DNA from: Klebsiella grimontii
Lineage (GTDB): Bacteria; Pseudomonadota; Gammaproteobacteria; Enterobacterales; Enterobacteriaceae
DNA length: 64,000 bases
Assembly (NCBI RefSeq): GCF_900200035.1
Contig: NZ_FZTC01000015.1
Span: 372,001 to 436,000 of the forward strand
Reading direction: 5' to 3'
Shown here: positions 39,147 through 47,011 of the stretch, one piece after another
Layout: each line of letters starts with the position of its first letter
Position numbering within the stretch: the first letter of the stretch is position 1
The notes under the pieces: generated by a model
Told to the model about the DNA's origin: nothing
The model's database searches: none
What the model saw: the letters and a program-made list of their open reading frames with translations, nothing else
Program-made: the position numbers and the translations under genes

Positions 39147-41610
39147 ATTGCAGCGACTGCCCGGCGCGCCGAAGCAGTCAGGAACGGTAGAGACCGGAAC
39201 CGCACTGGTGAGCCTTCTGGATTCTCTGCAGTTACACCGCGATGTGGTCGTTAAACTGAATGGCCGCGCGCTGCCGGACGACTACGATATCAGTCGGCCA
39301 CTGAGTGCCGGTGACGTCGTGGCTGTGTTCGACCAGCCGGAGGGCGGAGTCGGAAAACTGGTCACCACAATATTGCGTCCGGTCTCGAAAATCCTTTCCG
39401 GTGCGCTGAAGGTATTCGGCCTGTCAAACAAGCCGAGTGCCTCTGTATCGGTTGCGACGGGAGAATCGCCGAATAATGACTTAACTGGCCAGACGAACCG
39501 CGCGCGACTCTATAAGGGGCGTCCGAACATTTACGGCCAGTGCCGCGTATTTCCTGACCTGATTCAGGAGGCGCTTTTCGAGTTCGTCGACAATAACAAG
39601 CAGCTTACAGAATGGTTTGAGGTCGGTTATGGCCGGTACACCATTTCCTCGATCCGCTACTCGGAATCGAATCTTGGTAGCCTGGCTGGAGCGAGTTCTG
39701 CGATTTATAACCCGGGTGACGTGATTGGCACGATAGAAGTCGGCTATCAGTTCGATGACGTCGATAACGAGACTGTGCCGGGTCTGAATGAGTCTCAAGA
39801 TTTCCCGGCTCAGACCGCCACAACAACTACGCCGACATCAGTCGCGATAGAGAGCAATCAGCTCAAAGCTGTTGTTCTGTCGAACGATGATAACTTTGCC
39901 TACTTCGCTGCGCTGTCGGTGCCGCACCCGGTTACGTTCGTCATCAACGCCACATGGAACGACGGTGGCACAAGCGTTACTCGAAACGTCACCGGCGCCG
40001 GGAACATCATCTCCTCAGAGAGCTTTATTGGCGAAGATACGCTTTCGTACACGACGTTTTATATCGGCGAACTCTCTGGAGAGATCACGTCGCTGCCGGG
40101 CAATGCAGTTATCAACTCGACTCTGTTCACGCTGAATGACCAGACTCCGCTTGTTATTGGACCGTCAGTCTCGCCAATCGTCTCGACGCAGGTGTGGGTG
40201 CATGTGCTAGTCCAGCTCGGCGCGACGGCCGGCACAACGCAATACCGGATTAAATTCTGGCAGGTTGATGACGACAATAATCAGGTGCCGGGTACGTCAG
40301 AACAGTACGATTACTTCTTCGACAACGATTTCCAGGTGACGACCCGGTATTTCCGCACAACGCATAAATTCGTTCCGGCGGCTGGGGCGGGACGCTATGC
40401 GGTGACCATCGAGCGACTCGACAACAGCAACGATGCTAACGTCGTAACGCTGATGGCGATCCACGCGGTGAACGTACGGGAAAACGTCGTTTATCCGGAA
40501 GACACGATCGCCCGTATCACGATTAAGGGGCCGAACGACAGCAACTCAAACCGCGAGCAGAAGTACAACATGCTGGCACAGCGGCATACCATCAACTACG
40601 ACCGGACAACAGGCGCGGTTGATTATACGCTGCGGCCAAGTCGGTCTTTTGCCGACGCTATCCTTCACGAATGGGTGGTTGTCGGTAAACAGGACGTTGC
40701 AAGTATTGACGTCGTCGCTCTGTATGCCATTGCTGACTCACTGACGGATGCTCAGCTTGGGTATTTCGATTACACCTTCTCCGATGAGAAACAGCCGCTG
40801 GGTGAGCGCATAGCAACGATCGCTAATGTCGCTCGCGTCGACGGCAACAACATCGGCGATGTGCTGACGTTCTGGCGTGATGAGAAAGTGACAAACCCGG
40901 ATGCGGTTTTTGCGCGTTCAAACATGTTCTGGGACGAGTACAAAGTCGCTTGGCAAATGTCTCTCCCCGGTGGTTATGACGGCGTAGCGCTGGACTACGT
41001 TGACCCTCTTACGAACAAGAAGGCTTACGTCTACCTGCAGATCGACAGCAGCGGAATCACTGAGGTTGAAGATGCTACCGTTAACGCGATGCAAATCAGT
41101 CTGGACGGCTGCCGCAACTCCACTCAGGCTAATGACCGGGCGTGGCTCGAAGCGAGAAAGCTCCTTTACTCGCGCCTGACCATGACGGTGAAAGTGCTGG
41201 AAGAAACCCAGGTGGTGCGCGGTACGGTTGTTCAGTGTCCGGACATGTACGACAACGCGCAGCAGACCGGATACATCACTGGTCGCTCCGGGGATGTGTT
41301 CTCGACGTCAGAGCGTATCGACTTCTCACTCGGCGATATGTGGGTGGTGATGACCGACAGCCTCGGCAATTACCGCGGGCGCTGGCGAGCCTATCCGGTA
41401 AGCGGCAAGCCCAAAGCATTTCAGGCAGCGGCCGATACTTTCGACCTCAACATTTATGATCGCAGCACGGTCCAAAATCCCAGCCGGTATTTCATCGCTA
41501 CCGACTCGGAACTGAACTCCACAATCTGGCGCGTGGACAGTGCTAAGCCCAACGGTGACGACACACAAACCCTCTCACTCACTGAGTATTCAGACTCGAT
41601 TTATCCGTAA
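39133..41610 (+). CDS. J-like host-specificity tail tip protein
   Basis: An 825-residue protein. The N-terminus (MVRYELQRLPGAPKQSGTVE; NLTGQTNRARLYKGRPNIYG-like block at about 115-135) and the long beta-rich middle with fibronectin-like repeats match TipJ/gpJ-type proteins that form the tail tip. These determine receptor binding. It lacks a long C-terminal fibre domain compared with lambda J (1132 residues), consistent with the separate tail spike gene downstream. Confidence 0.85.
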   Translation: MVRYELQRLPGAPKQSGTVETGTALVSLLDSLQLHRDVVVKLNGRALPDDYDISRPLSAGDVVAVFDQPEGGVGKLVTTILRPVSKILSGALKVFGLSNKPSASVSVATGESPNNDLTGQTNRARLYKGRPNIYGQCRVFPDLIQEALFEFVDNNKQLTEWFEVGYGRYTISSIRYSESNLGSLAGASSAIYNPGDVIGTIEVGYQFDDVDNETVPGLNESQDFPAQTATTTTPTSVAIESNQLKAVVLSNDDNFAYFAALSVPHPVTFVINATWNDGGTSVTRNVTGAGNIISSESFIGEDTLSYTTFYIGELSGEITSLPGNAVINSTLFTLNDQTPLVIGPSVSPIVSTQVWVHVLVQLGATAGTTQYRIKFWQVDDDNNQVPGTSEQYDYFFDNDFQVTTRYFRTTHKFVPAAGAGRYAVTIERLDNSNDANVVTLMAIHAVNVRENVVYPEDTIARITIKGPNDSNSNREQKYNMLAQRHTINYDRTTGAVDYTLRPSRSFADAILHEWVVVGKQDVASIDVVALYAIADSLTDAQLGYFDYTFSDEKQPLGERIATIANVARVDGNNIGDVLTFWRDEKVTNPDAVFARSNMFWDEYKVAWQMSLPGGYDGVALDYVDPLTNKKAYVYLQIDSSGITEVEDATVNAMQISLDGCRNSTQANDRAWLEARKLLYSRLTMTVKVLEETQVVRGTVVQCPDMYDNAQQTGYITGRSGDVFSTSERIDFSLGDMWVVMTDSLGNYRGRWRAYPVSGKPKAFQAAADTFDLNIYDRSTVQNPSRYFIATDSELNSTIWRVDSAKPNGDDTQTLSLTEYSDSIYP

Positions 41611-41694
41611 CACACAGCATTAACTACCAACTATCGCGCACAACACCAGATTAATTTCTGAGTGTTTCGCGCGTCTATATAGGGCGACATGCAC

Positions 41695-44055
41695 ATGGCA
41701 GAAGTTCCATTACCAACACCGACACAGGTTCCTGTTCCAAGTACTGACATTCGTAACGCTGTATTTGCAGGTGCGAAGCTTGACGAAGAAGTAACCGGCT
41801 CTGGCGAATACTACACTGATCGCCTTGGTGTAAAGCGCCTGACTAATACCGGTAGAAATAATCAATTCAATACAGCTCAGCAGGAAAGAGAAAGCCGGTT
41901 CAATACATTTATCCAAAACTCGGGTTATGAAGTAATCGGTGATTATACTGCAGGTCCGTTGACGCTCACCGAGTATAACCAGCTCGTTCGCTATGACAAC
42001 GAGTTGTATAAACTTACCGCAGCAACAGATATCCCGTTTACCACGACTGGTAATACTGACGAAACATGGATCAGTACTGACGCTGCGCATTTTGTATCTG
42101 TCGGTGATGCCGCTCTTCGTCAAGAGTTGGGTTCAAGCGCGCCGGGGAATGGAGGGTCTATTATTGCTCTTGAGCAGGGGGGAACAGTCCAGGACGCCAT
42201 ATTCCATATTACCCCAGGCATGTTTGGCTACACCCCAGACTTCAATATTACATCTCAAACCGGAACAGATAATGGCCCAGCATTAAGACAGGCGATTGCA
42301 AAAGCTATAGCTCTTGGATACCAAATTGTTGAGATCCCCGCAGGCTTTGCATTGATTGATGTTTCATTGGAGGATGTAAATTTAGGTGGGCAAGGGTTTA
42401 AAGGATACCAGGGAGTTAAGCTTGTTGGGGCGGGGCAAAGAAATACGAGGCTTTTCTTTCGCGGTCCTGCTGGGAGTGTGGGCATATCCAATATTGGTGG
42501 AAGTGGCTCAATATCTCAAAAATCACTACACGGAATAGGCCTATCTACAACCAATGATTCAGTAAGGAATGTTAATCTGTACCTTCTGGATGGATGCTGC
42601 TTTTCCCACAACTCGGATTTATGGCTACTTAATGGTGCAAGCGGCATTAAATTTAGCAATAGTGGAACCTCTGGCAGTTTTACTGAGTTTAATACTTTTA
42701 CAAATAGTAGGGTGCAAAACTGTGCCGATAATATTATTTTTGAAGTCAACGGAGGCGATAATAGTTTTCATGGCAATTCATTTACCAATGTACAGAACCA
42801 AGTTTTAGCCGGGTCAACATTTGGGAATGGGATCAGGGTTAATGGAATCACATCTCCAGCTTACCTTTATAACCAAACGTGGGATATGAAGTTTTTTGGG
42901 GGCACCAACTGCAGAGCATACAAACTAACTAATTGTAATACAGATAATCTTAGTGGAAACCTATCATTTGAAGGTAACTTAATTTGTGAAACGACCGACG
43001 CCTCTGTTTTTGAATTTAAAGGTAACTTTTCAGGAATAAGCACCCTTACATTTAATGTGGTAACTCCTACTACTGTAAGGGCTGCAAATTTCATATTTAA
43101 CAATGTGCTAGATGATTTTAGTTCATTTAGCAATACAGTACTGTCATCTTATAGCCCTAGACTGTTCAACCCGCAATTAGCAGACACGACTGATAATGGA
43201 GTCACCGCTTCTGTTTGGAGAGTGAGAAATGCAGTGGGCGATGGGTTGCTTTTTAATGTTTTCAACGGTAGTCCAGGTTGGTTTTTCTCGACAACTCAGG
43301 CTAATCAAAGAACCCAGGCTGCGGCACCAAAATATTCATTAGGTCCCGATGGCAATAGCTTCACTGGTTATTCATCAACTCTTTATCTTAACCCGGTAAA
43401 TTCGACATACGGATTGCAGTTATCATCAGCCGATTCTCGATTTGCCCCCAGAACAGATAATACATTATCTTGTGGCGCAGGGGCGTTTAGGTGGACTCAG
43501 GTTTTTGCAGTTAATAGCACAATAGGAACGTCAGATAAAAGGAAAAAAACCAACCTTCGCCAGATTGACACTAAAGAAATTTCTGCGTTTTACGAAATCG
43601 GACAACTTGACTCGGTGTGGCAGTGGTTAGAAAAATATCAAACAGAGGGGGATGAAGCAAGGTTGCATTCTGGTCCGACAGTACAAGATGCCATTGAAAT
43701 CATGACGCGCTACGGTCTTGTATGGAGCGATTATTCCTGCTTTGTACATATAGAGCAAGTCGCCAGTCCAGAAGAGGTAGAGGCATGGGGCGATATCTAT
43801 GAGATTATCCCTGATCAGCCAGCTATCTATGAGGATGATGGTGTCACGCTTCGTCAAGCAGAAGAAAAAGGGGGCCGGAAGCTAAAGACGCCTGCAGGTA
43901 GTCGGGTCATCAAAGATGCACAGCCAGCTATGAGTGAGTATGCATTTAGAAAAGAAGAGTTATTATTCTGGATTACAAGGGCGATTATTGCCAACCAAGA
44001 TATATTATCAAAGAGACTTGATGCACTTGAGGAGATATCGCAATTGAATAAATAA
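41695..44055 (+). CDS. Tail spike with beta-helix and S74 intramolecular chaperone
   Basis: A 786-residue protein from ATG 41695. Residues 1-155 form the virion anchor with a conserved SGEYYTDRLGVKRLTNTGRN block. Residues about 165-555 are a right-handed beta-helix in Asn/Gly-rich turns (NNIIFEVNGGDNSF; GNSFTNVQNQVLAGS type). Residues about 605-680 resemble the S74 autocleaving chaperone (INSTIGTSDKRKKTNLRQID). Such spikes commonly depolymerise capsule or O-antigen, and a Klebsiella host suggests capsule. No catalytic residues can be named. The gene is much more AT-rich than the tail-tip genes, so the receptor part was exchanged recently. Confidence 0.85.
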   Translation: MAEVPLPTPTQVPVPSTDIRNAVFAGAKLDEEVTGSGEYYTDRLGVKRLTNTGRNNQFNTAQQERESRFNTFIQNSGYEVIGDYTAGPLTLTEYNQLVRYDNELYKLTAATDIPFTTTGNTDETWISTDAAHFVSVGDAALRQELGSSAPGNGGSIIALEQGGTVQDAIFHITPGMFGYTPDFNITSQTGTDNGPALRQAIAKAIALGYQIVEIPAGFALIDVSLEDVNLGGQGFKGYQGVKLVGAGQRNTRLFFRGPAGSVGISNIGGSGSISQKSLHGIGLSTTNDSVRNVNLYLLDGCCFSHNSDLWLLNGASGIKFSNSGTSGSFTEFNTFTNSRVQNCADNIIFEVNGGDNSFHGNSFTNVQNQVLAGSTFGNGIRVNGITSPAYLYNQTWDMKFFGGTNCRAYKLTNCNTDNLSGNLSFEGNLICETTDASVFEFKGNFSGISTLTFNVVTPTTVRAANFIFNNVLDDFSSFSNTVLSSYSPRLFNPQLADTTDNGVTASVWRVRNAVGDGLLFNVFNGSPGWFFSTTQANQRTQAAAPKYSLGPDGNSFTGYSSTLYLNPVNSTYGLQLSSADSRFAPRTDNTLSCGAGAFRWTQVFAVNSTIGTSDKRKKTNLRQIDTKEISAFYEIGQLDSVWQWLEKYQTEGDEARLHSGPTVQDAIEIMTRYGLVWSDYSCFVHIEQVASPEEVEAWGDIYEIIPDQPAIYEDDGVTLRQAEEKGGRKLKTPAGSRVIKDAQPAMSEYAFRKEELLFWITRAIIANQDILSKRLDALEEISQLNK

Positions 44056-44234
44056 TGATATTCAATCAAAAATTATCAACACTCGCAACGCATTATGTAT
44101 AATTGCTTTTCCATTGTAATTGTGTGATACATAATCATTAGAGATGGATACCCAAAGTGGTGTTCATCTCAAATAATGCATTTCTGCAAAAGCAAAAATG
44201 CTTTGTAGCTTTATTTAAATGAAGGAAAATATCG

Positions 44235-44498
44235 ATGATGGATTTAGGTGAAGTTGAATATGTTGTAGAGGATTCGATGTGGTTCATTAAATATAGACAT
44301 GTCATCACAGGAGGGCGCTATGATTCACAAGAAACAGCGCAGTATGCCGCTGAGACGCTTACTGTTGATGATATGGATATTTTATGGATGGATAAGGTTA
44401 TAAAAAACCCCAGCAAGAAAGGTGCTGAAGTCCTCATTTCCCGGCAAGATATAGATGAGTTTTTGTCAACCCGCCCCGTATATTCCAAAAGTGAATAA
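44235..44498 (+). CDS. Hypothetical protein after the tail spike
   Basis: An 87-residue acidic product (MMDLGEVEYVVEDSMWFIKY). Not recognised. GAAGGAAAATATCG precedes the ATG. It lies between the tail spike and the SOS-regulated pair; the 180 bp before it show nothing else. Confidence 0.5.
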   Translation: MMDLGEVEYVVEDSMWFIKYRHVITGGRYDSQETAQYAAETLTVDDMDILWMDKVIKNPSKKGAEVLISRQDIDEFLSTRPVYSKSE

Positions 44499-44506
44499 AT
44501 GACAAC

Positions 44507-44556
44507 TTGACGTGTTTAGCCACTCAATAATACTGTACATATAACCAGTATTATTG
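44507..44556 (+). promoter_or_regulatory. SOS promoter with LexA box in an extended palindrome
   Basis: TACTGTACATATAACCAGTA (44531-44550) differs from the CTGT-N8-ACAG LexA consensus by one base (CCAG). The box is the core of a longer perfect palindrome, CAATAATACTG/CAGTATTATTG (44525-44535 and 44546-44556). TTGACG (44507-44512) serves as -35 and TAATAC overlaps the box. Confidence 0.75.
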
Positions 44557-44568
44557 AGAGTAGGGATC

Positions 44569-44808
44569 ATGCTCAGACAATCAGACATCAACAACGCCTT
44601 TCGGGAGTCGATACTTCGGAACTCGAAAGGCTACCAGTATCTACACACACGAGACTTCATCTCTTGTTTGATGCTGCGGGGCATTCATTTCTCAGAGTCA
44701 GAAGCCAATCGCTGGATAGAACGCTATCAGTCGTGCTTCGCTGACAAAACGCCGAATCACACAGAAAACAGGCTGTGGATTCTCCGCAACATGGGGAGGG
44801 TGATGTAA
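44569..44808 (+). CDS. Conserved phage protein under LexA control
   Basis: A 79-residue protein from ATG 44569 (MLRQSDINNAFRESILRNSK; FSESEANRWIERYQSCFADK). I recall it as a conserved small protein preceding UmuD-like genes at the end of enterobacterial prophages, of unknown function. The frame can be extended to a TTG at 44554 but the ATG fits better. Its stop overlaps the next start (TAATG). Confidence 0.65.
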   Translation: MLRQSDINNAFRESILRNSKGYQYLHTRDFISCLMLRGIHFSESEANRWIERYQSCFADKTPNHTENRLWILRNMGRVM

Positions 44809-45128
44809 TGGGTCCATTTCCGTCGCCAGCGGCTGATTATATTGAGACGGTGCTGACAGTTACAGCCGCATGTGACATCAATGCGAATTCTCAGGTTATT
44901 CAGACTGACAGAGGCTATGTTGTTTTAGACTTGTCGTTAAAAGTGACGCAGGGAAGCGTTGTACTTATCCGTTGTGCAGGTGAGTTGCAGTTTGCAAAGT
45001 TAATGGGTCAGTCGTTCATCACAGTGGAAGGCGAGAGCATTGAAGGTGAAGCTCTGGATGATGTTGAGGTCCTCGGAGTTGCCACGCACTCGATTAATGA
45101 TTTGAGGCAGGATACGAGTCCTGTTTGA
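44808..45128 (+). CDS. UmuD-like protein lacking the catalytic serine
   Basis: A 106-residue protein. MGPFPSPAADYIETVLTVTA matches UmuD around its cleavage site (FPSPAADYVE). The C-terminal S24 fold continues (GSVVLIRCAGELQFAKLMGQ, ending LGVATHSINDLRQ). The usual GDSM block with the catalytic Ser is absent: the frame passes from the linker to DRGYVVLDLSLKVTQGSVVL. Self-cleavage is therefore unlikely. It may act as a decoy or mutagenesis regulator. It is the second gene of the LexA-controlled operon. Confidence 0.75.
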   Translation: MGPFPSPAADYIETVLTVTAACDINANSQVIQTDRGYVVLDLSLKVTQGSVVLIRCAGELQFAKLMGQSFITVEGESIEGEALDDVEVLGVATHSINDLRQDTSPV

Positions 45129-45136
45129 TAAAAAAA

Positions 45137-45162
45137 TCCCCTGAGCAGGCACACTCAGGGGA
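45137..45162 (-). terminator. Strong hairpin at the prophage end, U-tract facing left
   Basis: TCCCCTGAG...CTCAGGGGA, nine base pairs, is followed on the minus strand by six T (complement of 45131-45136). It would stop transcription entering the prophage from the right. On the plus strand the tract after the stem is A. Confidence 0.65.
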
Positions 45163-45316
45163 AAAAACTTCATGACATTATTGCTGTATGCGTCTTTGCG
45201 CGGAGTGTATCTTCTGAGAAAATTCCAGATGTTTCCAGATATTTCTGGTCTGAACAGTTAAGTTGAAGAGATGGTTGCATGGGCATGTATTTACTTAAGG
45301 GGCCTGGAGAAGTTGA

Positions 45317-45378
45317 AGAGCCCTGAGTTGCACCCCCATGCGAGCAACGATTTGAGGCAAGATAATAGCCCTGTGTGA
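45317..45378 (+). pseudogene. Duplicated 3' remnant of the UmuD-like gene
   Basis: The bases ending ATTTGAGGCAAGATAATAGC and CCTGTGTGA mirror the 3' end of the UmuD-like gene (ATTTGAGGCAGGATACGAGT, CCTGTTTGA). They translate to HASNDLRQDNSPV against HSINDLRQDTSPV. Only about 20 codons remain. Confidence 0.6.
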
Positions 45379-45512
45379 TGTGTCGCATTTGTGGCGTAAC
45401 TGAAAAGCGCGATAAGGACAATGAAGTCACACAACGACACGTAACGACACAAAACCGGATGCGAACGCGGAAAACATATGTGTTTACAGTGTGTTATTTA
45501 ACGCTCTACTTT

Positions 45513-45557
45513 CTTCTAAGCCGTAGGTCACAGGTTCGAACCCTGTAGGGCGTACCA
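45513..45557 (+). other. attR core: 3' half of a tRNA-Arg (UCU)
   Basis: CTTCTAAGCCGTAGGTCACA, then GGTTCGAACCCTGTAGGGCG and TACCA reads as the anticodon loop (TCT), variable loop, T-arm, acceptor strand and CCA of a tRNA. The D-arm and 5' half are missing: the upstream bases (ACGCTCTACTTT) do not pair with the anticodon stem. This is the expected duplicated core of a phage integrated in tRNA-Arg (E. coli argU is such a site). Confidence 0.8.
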
Positions 45558-45953
45558 TTTTCTCGTTAAGAATCCTCTTTCCTTACCTTTTTACTTCCTG
45601 GAATTAGTGTTTTTCTTTTACTATCCCTATCGAAGTTGACGTAGGTCTAACCGAATCAGAGCTGCACATAAGCCTTTAAAGGGCTCATTTCGTTCCTGGG
45701 AGGATGAGGGACTCATAGCCCTCAATCTACCAAAGAAAGAAACGGCAGAGCCAAAAGAGAGATAATACATACTCATTAATGGCGGCAGATTGTATCAATT
45801 AGCTACAGCAGTAGGCCTTACGATGATTGAGAGATACCTGGTAAAATAAGCAGATATACTTTAAAATATTTGCGTTAATATATTCATTATTGAATCACAC
45901 AATATGTCGGGTCGGATCATATAATTGAAGGTGAGCTGAGTGATATAATCGAT
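45558..45953. other. Region right of attR with only gene fragments
   Basis: No intact gene is seen. A short frame near 45670-45770 (AAHKPLKGSFRSWEDEGLIA, then LNLPKKETAEPKER and stop) looks like the C-terminus of a lost gene, possibly from another integrated element. Confidence 0.5.
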
Positions 45954-46383
45954 TTGCTGAATAATTTAATTTGTGATGAAAATTTTTTAACACGCACAGA
46001 ACGCCTTGATTTGGTCCGGGCTATTGCCGCCATCGGGGCGATAAAAGACGTGTTGCTATACTTTCTCCACAAAAATCCTCGTCGGTTAAAAAGAGTGAAG
46101 AAAAGAAAGAAAAGGTTATCGAGCCACGTTTTCCAAACGCTGGCATAGCCTGGAATGACAATGATGAGTCCATCCTACGGGAAGTATTAGACCCTATTCC
46201 AACGGAGAAAATAGGCGATCATCTCTTCTGGCTGGCCGAAAAGCTTGGGCGTATTCCTTATAGTATGGCTTGTAAGATAGCTCAGGTGAAAAATTACCTG
46301 CTGAATGGAAAGATAGCTTCCGTAAAATTTCAGCTCGGATTCGCGATTCGAAAAATGACGTTCAGCGAATATATTTAAGCTAA
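45954..46383 (+). pseudogene. Frameshifted gene with Myb/SANT-like pattern
   Basis: Three frames join into one plausible protein: LLNNLICDENFLTRTERLDL through KNPRRLKRV (to about 46095); then KKSEEKKEKVIEPRFPNAGI, AWNDNDESILREVLDPIPTE, KIGDHLFWLAEKLGRIPYSM ACKIA (to about 46290); then EKLPAEWKDSFRKISARIRD and a stop at 46383. The middle has a W...DD..L...LGR.PY pattern of SANT-like domains. Two frameshifts and no clear ATG mark it as decayed. Family not named. Confidence 0.55.
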
Positions 46384-46599
46384 AAGTAATGAATAAGCAC
46401 GGAATAAGATTCGAGCCTTTATGGCCTTATGGCATTTTTGTGTAAAGGATCTGCGAGCAACCTGCAGGCAGGCATAACGATTTCTTGTGACACTACAAAA
46501 AAATACTTTCAGAGATATTCGGCACTATTGAGAAAGATCAATATGTTTTTTCCTTCTGCCGGGTAATTTGAGTTGTCCTTTCTCACGAGAGCAATCTTT

Positions 46600-46896
46600 A
46601 TGGCCGTTAAACGACTCGGTACCGCCGTGTTAGTATTACTGTGTGCTTTTATAGCCAGCGCTGCTGCCGCTAAAGCACCGCAATTAAATGATGATCAAGT
46701 TAAGCAGCAAATTATTGAGGCTTCTATTGCTTCTTATCCTGGCGTTTGCGCTTGTCCGTTTAATCGGGCGAGAAACGGCAGTTCCTGTGGCAGGCGCAGC
46801 GCCTGGAGTAAAGCAGGAGGTTATGCGCCAGTTTGTTATAAGAAAGAAGTCACTCAAGAGATGATTAAACGCTGGCGTCAATCCCAACAAATATAG
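46600..46896 (+). CDS. Small secreted Cys-rich protein
   Basis: A 98-residue protein from ATG 46600. The first about 24 residues (MAVKRLGTAVLVLLCAFIAS, then AAAA) are a signal peptide. The mature part has a conserved-looking Cys cluster: YPGVCACPFNRARNGSSCGR, then RSAWSKAGGYAPVCYKKEV. Similar small proteins occur in proteobacterial genomes and phages as far as I recall, without known function. It could belong to a remnant of a mobile element next to the tRNA. Confidence 0.6.
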   Translation: MAVKRLGTAVLVLLCAFIASAAAAKAPQLNDDQVKQQIIEASIASYPGVCACPFNRARNGSSCGRRSAWSKAGGYAPVCYKKEVTQEMIKRWRQSQQI

Positions 46897-46949
46897 ATAT
46901 TTATCCCCGCTGGGAACGCAACGTTACTTTGCTCTTGGACCTGGTTTCG

Positions 46950-46975
46950 GAGAGTCTGGCAACACGCAGACTCTC
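46950..46975. other. Hairpin between the Cys-rich gene and the LacI fusion gene
   Basis: GAGAGTCTG/CAGACTCTC, nine perfect base pairs with an eight-base loop, between two convergent genes. No T-run on either strand, so it is at best a weak bidirectional terminator. Confidence 0.4.
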
Positions 46976-47011
46976 TGAGAAAAGGGCAGAGGCTCGCTCG
47001 TTTTCCCGGCC

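Larger units (their letters stand above)
1..45557. mobile_element. Lambdoid siphophage prophage, right part (integrase end outside window)
   Basis: A continuous set of phage modules is seen: recombination, immunity, replication, nin-like, lysis, packaging, head, tail and a tail spike, ending at a tRNA 3'-half. The gene order matches lambda/P22-type temperate phages. No integrase or excisionase is visible, so the left end (attL, probably the intact tRNA-Arg) must lie before position 1. The long flexible-tail genes (tape measure, J-like tip, NlpC-like K homologue) indicate a siphovirus. Most structural genes look intact, so induction may be possible, but completeness cannot be judged without the left end. 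Confidence 0.95.

Noticed and set aside
45170..45430. Minus-strand 86-codon frame at the prophage end
   Set aside because: Its sequence is the reverse complement of the UmuD-like remnant and flanking DNA, with no start signal or family resemblance.
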